A DNA stretch of 44,392 bases from DATJFH01 sp035495815 (GTDB taxonomy: Bacteria > Acidobacteriota > Terriglobia > Bryobacterales > Bryobacteraceae), in NCBI GenBank assembly GCA_035495815.1, contig DATJFH010000213.1, positions 1 through 44,392 of the forward strand, given 5' to 3'. The position numbers and the translations under genes are program-made. Positions 33,322 through 41,564 of the stretch are shown here, one piece after another (positions within the stretch are counted from its first letter, which is position 1; every line of letters starts with the position of its first letter). The notes beneath the pieces were generated by a model. That model worked only from the letters and a program-made list of their open reading frames with translations. It was not told where the DNA came from and did not search any database.

Positions 33322-34718
33322 TATCCGCCGCGGCGCAGTATCGGAATAGGCTATTTGTGCGCGCGTTGGCCGGACTGCTGGCGCTGCTGTCGGCGGCGCT
33401 CGGTCAACAGCCGCCCCGTCGGGCGCTGCTGCTCGTCTCCATCGACGGCATGGGCGCCGACTACCTGCTCAAGACCGACGAGTACCAGCTGAAAATCCCC
33501 GTCCTGCGGCGGCTCATGCGCGACGGCGCGCGCGCGTCCGGCGTCACGGGCGTGCTGCCCACCGTGACCTACGCCAGTCACACGACGCTGCTCACCGGAG
33601 CCTCGCCGGCGAAACACGGCATTTACAATAATTCGACTTTCGATCCGCTGGGCAGGAATTCAAACGGCTGGTATTGGTACGCGGAGGATATTCGCGTGCC
33701 GACGCTCTGGCAGGCTGCGTCGCAGGCCGGGTACGTCACCGGCAGCATCAGCTGGCCGGTCAGCGTTGGCGCCGCCGGAGTGCGCTACCTGATACCGGAA
33801 TACTGGCGGGCGGCGCCGGAAGAGGACATCAAGCTGGTGCGGGCCCTCTCGACGCCCGGCATCCTCCAGGAGCTCGAAAAAAGCGCGGGAAAGTACGTCG
33901 TGGATCTCGATAAAGCGCTGCCTGCAGACTGGGCGCGAACCCGCTACGCCGCCGCGCTCCTCCGCGAAAAAGGGGTGCGCTTCCTGACTCTTCACCTGGG
34001 CGCGGTCGATCACGTCGAGCATGCGTCCGGCCCCTACAGCCCGGAGTCCTTCGCGGCGCTGGAAGAGATCGACAGGATGCTCGCCGTGCTCGAGGAAAGT
34101 CTCGAAGCCGCGGCTCCGGGCGCCGCCATCTGCATCGTCTCCGACCATGGCTTTGCCCGCACCGACACGCTGCTCAGCCTGAACGCGGCGTTCGCCAGGG
34201 CGGGGTTGATTACCCCCAATCCGAACAGGTCCTCGCGGTCGTCAACGGTCAACGCCTGGCGTGCGCAGGCCTGGTCGTCGGCCGGCTCGGCGGCGATCAT
34301 GCTCAAAGATCCTAAGGACGAAAAGACTCGCGCCCGGGTGGAAGCTCTTCTGAAAGAGCTGGCAGCCGACCCGGCCAACGGAATCGTGAAAATTCTGGAT
34401 CGTCGGCAGATCGCCGAGATGGGAGGGCCGCCCGATGCGGCATTCTTCGTGGACGTGAAACCGGGCTTCGTCATCGTCTCGGGAACGGAAGGGCCGCTGC
34501 TGCGGACCGTCCGCACGGGCGGAGCGCACGGATACTCGCCCGAGCATCCGGAGTTGCTGGCGTCGTTCATTTTTGCGGGTCCGGGAGTGAAAAAGGGGCT
34601 GGATCTGGGCCGGATCGACATGCGCAGCATCGCCCCCACCCTGGCCGGATTTCTGGAAGTTCCGCTGCCCTCGGCCGAACTGCCGCCGCTCGACCTGGCG
34701 GGCGCCGGAAGCCGTTAA
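33318..34718 (+). CDS. Secreted nucleotide pyrophosphatase/phosphodiesterase (alkaline phosphatase superfamily)
   Basis: A 466-residue exported enzyme. The signal peptide (residues 1-29; ALAGLLALLSAALGQ) is followed by the NPP-type metal site LLVSIDGMGADYLLK (Asp), the nucleophile region LPTVTYASHTTLLTGASP (Thr) and KHGIYNN. Later metal ligands are in LHLGAVDHVEHASG, IVSDHGFART and GGAHGYSPEH. It is expected to cleave nucleotide or phospholipid phosphodiester bonds in the periplasm. Overlap with the pit gene suggests a phosphate-scavenging unit. Its TAA and the stop of larE on the other strand share the palindrome TTAA (34715-34718). Confidence 0.9.
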   Translation: MISAAAQYRNRLFVRALAGLLALLSAALGQQPPRRALLLVSIDGMGADYLLKTDEYQLKIPVLRRLMRDGARASGVTGVLPTVTYASHTTLLTGASPAKHGIYNNSTFDPLGRNSNGWYWYAEDIRVPTLWQAASQAGYVTGSISWPVSVGAAGVRYLIPEYWRAAPEEDIKLVRALSTPGILQELEKSAGKYVVDLDKALPADWARTRYAAALLREKGVRFLTLHLGAVDHVEHASGPYSPESFAALEEIDRMLAVLEESLEAAAPGAAICIVSDHGFARTDTLLSLNAAFARAGLITPNPNRSSRSSTVNAWRAQAWSSAGSAAIMLKDPKDEKTRARVEALLKELAADPANGIVKILDRRQIAEMGGPPDAAFFVDVKPGFVIVSGTEGPLLRTVRTGGAHGYSPEHPELLASFIFAGPGVKKGLDLGRIDMRSIAPTLAGFLEVPLPSAELPPLDLAGAGSR

Positions 34719-35548
34719 GCCTGGCTGATTCCCGCCGGCGCGGCCTGGATCAGCACTTCGTTCAGCGATCCCTGCCGGTAGCCTTCGAGGTCCAGGGCCA
34801 CGTACTGGAAGCCGAGCTTCTTGAAGATCGCCGTAAACTTCCCCGCCATCTCCAGGTTGAGGGCTTTTTCCATTTCGTCGCGGGCGATTTCGATTCGGGC
34901 GATTTCGCCGTGGAACCGCACCCGGAACTGGCGGAAGCCGAGCTTCTTCAGCTCCTCTTCCCCGTTCTCGACTTTCTTGATGTTTTCGATCGTAACCGGG
35001 GTTCCGTAGGGTATCCGCGAGCTGAGACAGGCGGCCGCGGGCCGGTCCCAGGTCGGCAGGCCGGCCTGGCGCGACAGTTCCCGGATCTCCGCCTTCGACA
35101 GCTTCGCTTCCACCAGCGGCGCCCGCACCTGGTGAATCCTGGCGGCGTTCTGGCCCGGACGGTAATCGCCCAGATCGTCCAGGTTCACCCCGTACACGAT
35201 GTGCCCGATGCCGCGCTCGCGGCCCACCTGCTCCAGCCGGTCGAACAGCTCGTCCTTGCAGTGGAAGCAGCGGTTGGCGTCGTTGCGCAGATAGTCCGGA
35301 TTCTCGAACTCGTGCGTGGGGATCATCTCGTGACGGATCCCGTAGCGGCGCGCAAAATCGATCGCGTCCCGTTTGTGCGATTCCGGGATCGAAGCGGAGT
35401 CCGCCGTGATGGCCACCGACTTGTCTCCCAACGCCTGCGTCCCCGCCCACGCCAGGTAGGCGGAATCCGTTCCGCCGGAATAGGCCACGATCACCTGGCC
35501 CATGTCCCGCAGAATGGAGAACAGTTGCTGCTGTTTCTCTTCCATCAC
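34715..35548 (-). CDS. larE: LarE-like ATP-dependent sulphur transferase
   Basis: LarE adenylylates the pyridinium dicarboxylate cofactor precursor and donates sulphur, in known enzymes from its own cysteine, during synthesis of the nickel-pincer cofactor. The 277-residue protein has the PP-loop SGGTDS (24-29) and a cysteine in the expected place, C174 (RPAAACLSSRIPYG), corresponding to the sacrificial Cys of Lactobacillus LarE. A CFHC pair lies at 94-97. GTG 35548 and ATG 35545 are adjacent start options. It begins only 6-9 bases after the gyrA stop, so it is co-transcribed with gyrA. No larA, larB or larC is in the window, so the actual acceptor is uncertain. Confidence 0.88.
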   Translation of the reverse strand: MMEEKQQQLFSILRDMGQVIVAYSGGTDSAYLAWAGTQALGDKSVAITADSASIPESHKRDAIDFARRYGIRHEMIPTHEFENPDYLRNDANRCFHCKDELFDRLEQVGRERGIGHIVYGVNLDDLGDYRPGQNAARIHQVRAPLVEAKLSKAEIRELSRQAGLPTWDRPAAACLSSRIPYGTPVTIENIKKVENGEEELKKLGFRQFRVRFHGEIARIEIARDEMEKALNLEMAGKFTAIFKKLGFQYVALDLEGYRQGSLNEVLIQAAPAGISQA

Positions 35549-35554
35549 CGTGCC

Positions 35555-38074
35555 TTACTGCAGCGGCAGATCCCCCTGCCCGTTCGAACCGTTCCTGCCG
35601 TTTTCGTCCGAATCCGGAATCACTCCGGCGGCGGCCACGCCGTCGCCTTCCTCCATCTTGACAAGACGCACGCCCTGTGTCGAGCGCCCCGCCTGCCGGA
35701 TCTCGGCCGATTCGAGGCGAATGATCTTGCCGTCCTTGGTCACGATCATGATATCGGTGTCTTCCTTCACCGAGAGAATCGCCACCACCTTCCCGTTGCG
35801 CTGGGACGTCTTCATGTTGATGATGCCCTTTCCGCCCCGCGCCGTAAGCCGGTAGTCCTTGAGCGGCGTCCGCTTGCCGTAGCCGTGCTCGGAAATCGAC
35901 AGGATCAGCCCGCTCTCCTCCACGATCTCCATGCCCACCAGGTAATCCCCGCTTTCGAGAGCCATGGCGCGAACGCCATGCGCCGGACGCCCCATCGGCC
36001 GCACGTGCTTCTCGGCGAAGCGGATGGCTTTGCCTTCATGCGACCCCAGGAATACGTAATTGTCACCGTCCGTCAGACGGGCGGCGATCAGTTCGTCGCC
36101 TTCGTCCAGGCTCAGCGCGATAATGCCCCGCGACATGGGATTATTGAACGCCGTCAGCTCGCATTTTTTGATCACGCCGTGCTTGGTGACCATGATGATG
36201 AACTTGTCCGGCACGAACTCGCCCACCGCCAGGAAGGCCTTGGCGGTCTCGTCCGGCTGAAGATTGATCAGGTTGTTGATGTTCTTGCCTTTGCCGGTAG
36301 TGGAGGCGTCGGGAATCTCGTAGATCTTCAGCCAGAAGACGCGCCCCTGGTTGGTGAAGATCAGCAGGTAGCTGTGCGTGGAGCCCACCAGCAGGTGCTC
36401 GACGAAATCCTCCGAGCGCGTCCCCATGCCGATGCGGCCCTTGCCGCCGCGCGACTGGCGCCGGTACGTATCGACGCTGGTGCGCTTCACGTAGCCCCCG
36501 CGCGTCACCGTGACGGCCACGTCTTCCACCGCCACCAGGTCCTCCAGCCGGATCTCGCCCGTGTCTTCGATAATCTGGGTGCGGCGCTCGTCGCCGTAGT
36601 CCTTCTGGATCTCCTTCAGCTCTTTGACGATCAGATCCTTGAGTACTTTCTCCGAACCGAGAATCTCGAGGTATTCCGCAATGCGGCGCTGGATATCGGC
36701 CAGCTCGTCGAGGATCTTCTGGCGCTCCATGCCCGTCAGGCGCTGGAGCTGCATCTCGATAATGGCCTGCGCCTGCTTTTCGGTGAATTCGAAGCGCGCG
36801 ATCAATCCTTCGCGGGCTTCACGGGGGCTGCCCGAGGCGCGGATCAACTGGATCACCGCGTCCAGGTTCTGCAGCGCTTTCTGGAAGCCCAGCAGCAGAT
36901 GCTCGCGGTCGCGCGCCTTGCGCAGCTCGTACTCGGTGCGCCGCCGCACCACGTCCACGCGATGCTCGATGAACCGCTTGATGCACTCGATCAGTCCCAG
37001 CTCGCGCGGCTGCCCGTGCACGATGGACAGCATGATGATGCCGAAGCCGGTCTGCAGCTGGGTCTGTTTATACAGATTATTCAGGACGACTTCCGCCTGC
37101 TCGCCGCGCTTCAACTCGTACACGATGCGCATGCCGTCGCGGTCGCTTTCGTCGCGGATTTCGGAGATGCCTTCCAGCTTCTTGTCGTTGACCAGCGCGG
37201 CGGTGGCTTCGATCAGCCGCGATTTGTTGACCTGGTAGGGAATCTCGGTAACTACGATCTGCTCCCGGTCCTTGCCCATGGGCTCGGTGAATGCCTTGGC
37301 GCGGATCTTGAGGTGCCCGCGTCCGGTGGTGAACGCGTCGTAGATTCCCTGCTTGCCCAGGATGAATCCGCCGGTCGGAAAATCGGGCCCGGGGACCATC
37401 TCCATGATCTTCGCCAGCGGCGTGGCCGGGTTGCGGATGAGCGCGATGGTGGCCTCGATAATCTCCGTGAGATTGTGCGGCGGAATGTTGGTCGCCATCC
37501 CCACCGCGATGCCGGAGGACCCGTTGATGAGCAGGTTCGGGACGCGCGTGGGGAGCACTTCCGGCTCCTGCTCGGTGTCGTCGTAATTGGGCCGGAAGTC
37601 GACGGTCTCCTTGTCGATATCTTCCAGCAGGGCGGTGGCGATGCGCGAGAGCCGCGCCTCGGTGTACCGTTCGGCCGCCGGCGGATCGCCGTCCACCGAG
37701 CCGAAATTCCCCTGGCCGTCCACCAGCGGGTAGCGCAGGTTGAACGGCTGCGCCATGCGCACCAGGGCGTCGTAAATGGGCGCGTTTCCGTGGGGATGGT
37801 ATTTTCCCATCACGTCCCCGGTGATCTTGGCGCACTTGCGCGGGGGCCTGTTCGGCGCGAGACCCAGCTCGTGCATTCCGAACAGGATTCTTCGATGCAC
37901 CGGCTTCAACCCGTCGCGGATATCGGGCAGCGCCCGGCCTACGATGACGCTCATCGAGTAGTCGAGATAAGAACGCTTCATCTCGTCTTCGATGTTGATC
38001 GGGATCAGGTTCTTGTCGCCGCCGCCTAAAGGCATCTGCGAGGGTGGTGTCTGAGGCGGGTCTTGGTCTGGCAA
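35555..38074 (-). CDS. gyrA: DNA gyrase subunit A
   Basis: The 839-residue breakage-reunion subunit of gyrase, which with GyrB introduces negative supercoils. The catalytic tyrosine is Y137 (AAERYTEARLSRIA). The quinolone-determining region reads YHPHGNAPIYDALVRM (92-107). Six beta-propeller blades fill the C-terminal third, and a GyrA-box-like motif (QSRGGKG) supports gyrase rather than topoisomerase IV. The start is TTG 38074 with GGAG 5 bases upstream; an ATG 13 codons later has no ribosome binding site. The tail is rich in Asn/Gly. larE follows at once on the same strand. Confidence 0.96.
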   Translation of the reverse strand: MPDQDPPQTPPSQMPLGGGDKNLIPINIEDEMKRSYLDYSMSVIVGRALPDIRDGLKPVHRRILFGMHELGLAPNRPPRKCAKITGDVMGKYHPHGNAPIYDALVRMAQPFNLRYPLVDGQGNFGSVDGDPPAAERYTEARLSRIATALLEDIDKETVDFRPNYDDTEQEPEVLPTRVPNLLINGSSGIAVGMATNIPPHNLTEIIEATIALIRNPATPLAKIMEMVPGPDFPTGGFILGKQGIYDAFTTGRGHLKIRAKAFTEPMGKDREQIVVTEIPYQVNKSRLIEATAALVNDKKLEGISEIRDESDRDGMRIVYELKRGEQAEVVLNNLYKQTQLQTGFGIIMLSIVHGQPRELGLIECIKRFIEHRVDVVRRRTEYELRKARDREHLLLGFQKALQNLDAVIQLIRASGSPREAREGLIARFEFTEKQAQAIIEMQLQRLTGMERQKILDELADIQRRIAEYLEILGSEKVLKDLIVKELKEIQKDYGDERRTQIIEDTGEIRLEDLVAVEDVAVTVTRGGYVKRTSVDTYRRQSRGGKGRIGMGTRSEDFVEHLLVGSTHSYLLIFTNQGRVFWLKIYEIPDASTTGKGKNINNLINLQPDETAKAFLAVGEFVPDKFIIMVTKHGVIKKCELTAFNNPMSRGIIALSLDEGDELIAARLTDGDNYVFLGSHEGKAIRFAEKHVRPMGRPAHGVRAMALESGDYLVGMEIVEESGLILSISEHGYGKRTPLKDYRLTARGGKGIINMKTSQRNGKVVAILSVKEDTDIMIVTKDGKIIRLESAEIRQAGRSTQGVRLVKMEEGDGVAAAGVIPDSDENGRNGSNGQGDLPLQ

Positions 38075-38150
38075 ATTGGCTCCAAAATATAAGCGGGATT
38101 AACCCTTATTTTAGCACGCCGCACTGCCGCCGGCCGGCGCCGAATCGCGC

Positions 38151-38190
38151 CCGGCAGACGGCTCCGGGACCGCCGGTGGTCCCCTGCCGG
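38151..38190. repeat. Nested inverted repeat between gyrA and the TonB receptor gene
   Basis: The outer arms CCGGCAG (38151-38157) and CTGCCGG (38184-38190) enclose the inner arms GGGACC (38166-38171) and GGTCCC (38178-38183) with a 6-base loop. The 5' side has an 8-base bulge. There is no T-run on either side. It lies 77-116 bases upstream of the gyrA start codon and 115-154 bases upstream of the receptor ATG. Confidence 0.5.
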
Positions 38191-38227
38191 AACCGCTCGG
38201 CCCGGCGCTTTCCCCGTTCGGCTCTTT

Positions 38228-38244
38228 TTGCAACTGATTTGCAA
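38228..38244. promoter_or_regulatory. Fur-like palindromic operator
   Basis: TTGCAA-CTGAT-TTGCAA is a perfect inverted repeat (TGCAA-N5-TTGCA core). It ends 7 bases before the -35 of a siderophore receptor promoter. Operators of the TGCAA...TTGCA type are used by Fur/Mur proteins in alphaproteobacteria; use by this organism's Fur is inferred. Confidence 0.5.
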
Positions 38245-38251
38245 TTTCATG

Positions 38252-38281
38252 TTGACAGAATGGCCGCCGGTCCCCTAATCT
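38252..38281 (+). promoter_or_regulatory. Sigma70-type promoter of the TonB receptor gene
   Basis: A perfect -35 TTGACA (38252-38257), 18-base spacer and -10 TAATCT (38276-38281). The start of transcription would be near 38288, about 17 bases before the ATG. It is the best canonical promoter in the window. Confidence 0.75.
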
Positions 38282-38304
38282 GAACCAAGCAGGCCGAAAT
38301 CTTC

Positions 38305-40680
38305 ATGGCAGACACTCATTTTCTTGCGACTCACTTGCAGATGGCGGAGCGCCGGGGCAGAGCGCTCCGGTGGTCGCGCGCGGCGCTGGCGGCGGTTGCG
38401 CTTCTCTGCCGGTCATGGGCGCAGGAGCCGACGCCGGCGGTTCGCGGGACCGTCCTCGACCCCACCGGCGCCCCCATCCGGGACGCACAAGTTACAGCTA
38501 TCGGCCAGGGTGGCGCGCTGGAACCGCCGGCCGTTTCCGGCGCGGGCGGGGAGTTCTCGCTGCAACTCGAGCCGGGAGACTATACCCTGAGGGTTGTCCG
38601 GGACGGCTTTGTGGAGGCCACCTGCGCTGTTCGCGTGGACAGGGAGGGCGCCGCGCCTGTTGCCATTCAATTGCAGATACTGCCGGTTCGCAGCGAAGTT
38701 ACGGTCACCGCGAGCGCCGGCTACCTGACGGCCGCCAGCAGCACGGCGACCAAGACCCTGACCCCGCTGCGCGACACGCCGCAATCGATCACCGTGGTGA
38801 CCCAGGAGCTGATCCGGGATCAGATGATGATGAGCATCGCCGACGTGGTCCGCTACGTCCCCGGAGTCACCGCTCATCAGGGCGAAAACAATCGCGATCA
38901 GCTCGTGATCCGCGGCAACAGCACCTCGGCCGACTTCTTCGTCAACGGCGTTCGTGACGACGTCCAGTATTACCGCGACCTGTACAATCTCGACCGCGTG
39001 GAGGCGCTCAAAGGTCCGAACGCCATGATCTTCGGGCGTGGAGGGGCCGGTGGGGTCATCAACCGCGTGACCAAGGAAGCGGGCTACACACCGCTGCGCG
39101 AACTCACCCTGCAGGGCGGTTCCTTCGGCGACAAACGCATCGCCGCGGACTTCGACCAGCCGTTCGGCGAAAAGATCGCCTTCCGGCTGAACGGCATGTA
39201 TGAAAACTCCGGTAGTTTTCGCGATTACGTCAATCTGGAGCGGTATGGCGTGAGTCCGGCATTGACGCTGATGGCGGGGAATCAGACCAAGGTCTCCCTC
39301 GGCTACGAGCATTTCCGGGACTACCGCACAGCCGACCGCGGGATCACCTCCTTTCGCGGGCGGCCTGCCGGCGTGGCCCTATCCACCTTCTACGGCAACC
39401 CCGATGACAGCTATGTGAGAGCCGCGGTCAATCTCGGCTCGGCGGCGATCGAGCATCAACTGGGCGATTGGAATCTTCGCAACCGTACCCATTTCGGCGG
39501 CTACGACCGCGGATATCAGAATTTCGTCCCCGGCGCGGTCACCTCCGACCAGGCCCAGGTGGCTCTTTCCGCGTATAACAATGCCACCACCCGGTTGAAC
39601 TTTTTCAACCAGACGGATCTGACCCGCACGGCGTCCACCGGCCGGGTCCGGCACACGCTTCTCGCCGGCGCGGAAGTGGGCCGCCAGCTGACGGACAACT
39701 TCCGCAATACGGGTTTCTTCAATGGCACGGCTGCCTCCGTTCTCGCGCCCTACTCGAATCCGGTGATCCGGACGCCCGTCAGCTTCCGCCAGAGCGCCAC
39801 CGACGCCGACAATCACCTCCAGCTCAATCTGGGCGCGGTCTACCTGCAGGATCAGATGGAACTTTCCCGCTACCTGCAGGTGGTCGCCGGCGTCCGCATC
39901 GATCATTTCGATCTGCTGTATCACAACAACCGGAGCGGCGAGGACCTCCGCCGGATCGATAATCTGATCTCGCCGCGCGCCGGCGCCGTATTCAAGCCGC
40001 TGGCTCCGGTTTCGATCTACGGAAGCTACAGCGTGTCGTATCTGCCGGGTTCCGGCGACCAGTTCTCTTCCCTGACCACCATCACCCAGCAAGTCAAGCC
40101 GGAGAGGTTCCACAACTACGAAGCCGGGGTAAAGTGGGACCTGGCGCGTCCGCTCTCGCTGACAGCGGCGGTCTATCGCCTGGACCGCACCAATACCCGG
40201 TCCACCGATCCCAACGATCCGGCCCGGATCGTGCAGACCGGCAGCCAGCGTACCAACGGCGTCGAAATCGGAGCGACCGGGAACCTCACGCGGGCCTGGA
40301 AAATCGCCGGAGGGTACGCCCTTCAGGACGCCTTCGTGACCAGCGCCACCGCCGCCGCGCGCGCCGGAGCACAGGTAGCTCAGGCGCCGCGCCATGCCTT
40401 CTCCTTGTGGAACAGCTACCAGATCCGGCCGCGGCTGGGAGCCGGGCTGGGAATTCTGAACCGGTCCGACATGTTCGCCGCCATCGACAATACGGTCGTC
40501 CTGCCGGGCTACACCCGGGCGGACGCGGCCGTCTACTATTCGCTCACGGAGACCGTGCGGCTTCAGGCCAACCTGGAGAATTTGTTTAACCGGAAATATT
40601 ACCTGAACGCGGACAACAACACCAACATCTCCCCAGGCTTTCCACGGGCGGTTCGCATCGGATTGATCGCCCGATTTTAG
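38305..40680 (+). CDS. TonB-dependent siderophore receptor with N-terminal carboxypeptidase-regulatory-like domain
   Basis: A 791-residue outer-membrane receptor for ferric siderophores. The order is: signal peptide (to about residue 40), a CarboxypepD_reg-like beta-sandwich (about 45-125; VRGTVLDPTGAPIRDAQVTA), a TonB-box-like segment (EVTVTASAGY), the plug (about 150-270; VVTQELIRDQMMMSIADVVR and DRVEALKGPNAMIFGRGGAG), then a 22-strand barrel ending with the C-terminal aromatic residue (GLIARF). The plug signature is that of siderophore receptors of the FhuA/FpvA type. A canonical promoter and a Fur-like palindrome precede it. No ExbBD/TonB or siderophore synthesis genes are in the window. 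It converges on the next gene, with stops overlapping by four bases (TTAG). Confidence 0.93.
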   Translation: MADTHFLATHLQMAERRGRALRWSRAALAAVALLCRSWAQEPTPAVRGTVLDPTGAPIRDAQVTAIGQGGALEPPAVSGAGGEFSLQLEPGDYTLRVVRDGFVEATCAVRVDREGAAPVAIQLQILPVRSEVTVTASAGYLTAASSTATKTLTPLRDTPQSITVVTQELIRDQMMMSIADVVRYVPGVTAHQGENNRDQLVIRGNSTSADFFVNGVRDDVQYYRDLYNLDRVEALKGPNAMIFGRGGAGGVINRVTKEAGYTPLRELTLQGGSFGDKRIAADFDQPFGEKIAFRLNGMYENSGSFRDYVNLERYGVSPALTLMAGNQTKVSLGYEHFRDYRTADRGITSFRGRPAGVALSTFYGNPDDSYVRAAVNLGSAAIEHQLGDWNLRNRTHFGGYDRGYQNFVPGAVTSDQAQVALSAYNNATTRLNFFNQTDLTRTASTGRVRHTLLAGAEVGRQLTDNFRNTGFFNGTAASVLAPYSNPVIRTPVSFRQSATDADNHLQLNLGAVYLQDQMELSRYLQVVAGVRIDHFDLLYHNNRSGEDLRRIDNLISPRAGAVFKPLAPVSIYGSYSVSYLPGSGDQFSSLTTITQQVKPERFHNYEAGVKWDLARPLSLTAAVYRLDRTNTRSTDPNDPARIVQTGSQRTNGVEIGATGNLTRAWKIAGGYALQDAFVTSATAAARAGAQVAQAPRHAFSLWNSYQIRPRLGAGLGILNRSDMFAAIDNTVVLPGYTRADAAVYYSLTETVRLQANLENLFNRKYYLNADNNTNISPGFPRAVRIGLIARF

Positions 40681-41564
40681 GATGGAAAGCGCCAGATCTT
40701 CAGCGCATTCGTGCCCAATAACCGTTCCCTGTCTTCGGCGGTATAGAAGTCCAGGTGGCGGTCGACGAACTCCAGCTCCTTATCCATCGGCAGCTCCCAG
40801 CGCGGGCGAGGATATCCGGTGCCCCAGATCAACTGCTTTCCGCCGAACTCCTCGTACACGGCTTTGAAGAACGGGTACGTATCGCGGTAGGGATACTCCT
40901 TGGTCAGCGACAGCTCGTAGGGTTCCGACGCGCTGATCCAGACTTGCGGGAAGCGCTTCAGCCGGAACATTTTTCTAAACTCGGGCCACGGATCGGCCTG
41001 GCGCAGGTCGGGCTTGCCCAGATGGTCCACCACGATCTTCACGCCCGGGAAGCGTCCCGCCATCTCCTCCAGCATGGGCATTTGATGCGGCAGGATGTAG
41101 TAATTGAAGACCGCGCCCAGCTTCTCCGCCTCGCGCCACAGCGGATAGTGCTGTCTGGAGTTGAGCCAGGTGGATTTCGGATGGTAGATCGGGCTGAAGC
41201 GCATACCCTGAAATCCGTGCTCTTTCACCCAGTACCGGAGGCGTTCGGCCACCTTGGGATCTTCCGGGTCGATCAGGCCGTGCGCCACGAACAGCTTCGG
41301 ATAGCGGTGCAGGCTGTGGCTGATGTACGAATTGTCCCAGCCGAAATAGCGGGGGTTGACGAGCACGGCATATTTCAGGCCGAACTCGCGCATCTGCTCC
41401 ACCTGATTCTCGATCGGCGCGGCCATGGGGACCGTCAGGTTCGGGCGCTCCGGATGATGGAACGGGAAGCGCGGATCGAGTGTCCAGACTTCCAGGTGCG
41501 TGTCGATAATCAGGCGGCCGGGCTTCTGGAGCAGCGCCGCGATGAGCGTTCTTCGGCTGATCAT
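40677..41564 (-). CDS. Amidohydrolase-2 family protein
   Basis: A 295-residue metal-dependent TIM-barrel hydrolase. After a short Arg-rich leader (MISRRTLIAALLQKPG), possibly a Tat-like or non-cleaved N-terminus, come LIIDTHLEVWTLDPRFPF, GMRFSPIYHPKSTW, VKIVVDHLGKPD and LIWGTGYPRPRWE. The usual HxH of the family reads T-H-L-E here, so one metal histidine is replaced, and the late Asp (GSD) reads GTG. Catalysis may therefore differ from or be weaker than that of typical members. The ATG overlaps the stop of the CehA-like gene (ATGA), so the two act in one pathway. The substrate is unknown. Confidence 0.82.
   Translation of the reverse strand: MISRRTLIAALLQKPGRLIIDTHLEVWTLDPRFPFHHPERPNLTVPMAAPIENQVEQMREFGLKYAVLVNPRYFGWDNSYISHSLHRYPKLFVAHGLIDPEDPKVAERLRYWVKEHGFQGMRFSPIYHPKSTWLNSRQHYPLWREAEKLGAVFNYYILPHQMPMLEEMAGRFPGVKIVVDHLGKPDLRQADPWPEFRKMFRLKRFPQVWISASEPYELSLTKEYPYRDTYPFFKAVYEEFGGKQLIWGTGYPRPRWELPMDKELEFVDRHLDFYTAEDRERLLGTNALKIWRFPS

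Noticed and set aside
34910..38029. A 1039-codon open frame on the plus strand across larE and gyrA
   Set aside because: It is complementary to gyrA and larE, has the His/Leu/Arg-rich composition of an antisense shadow and no recognisable domains.
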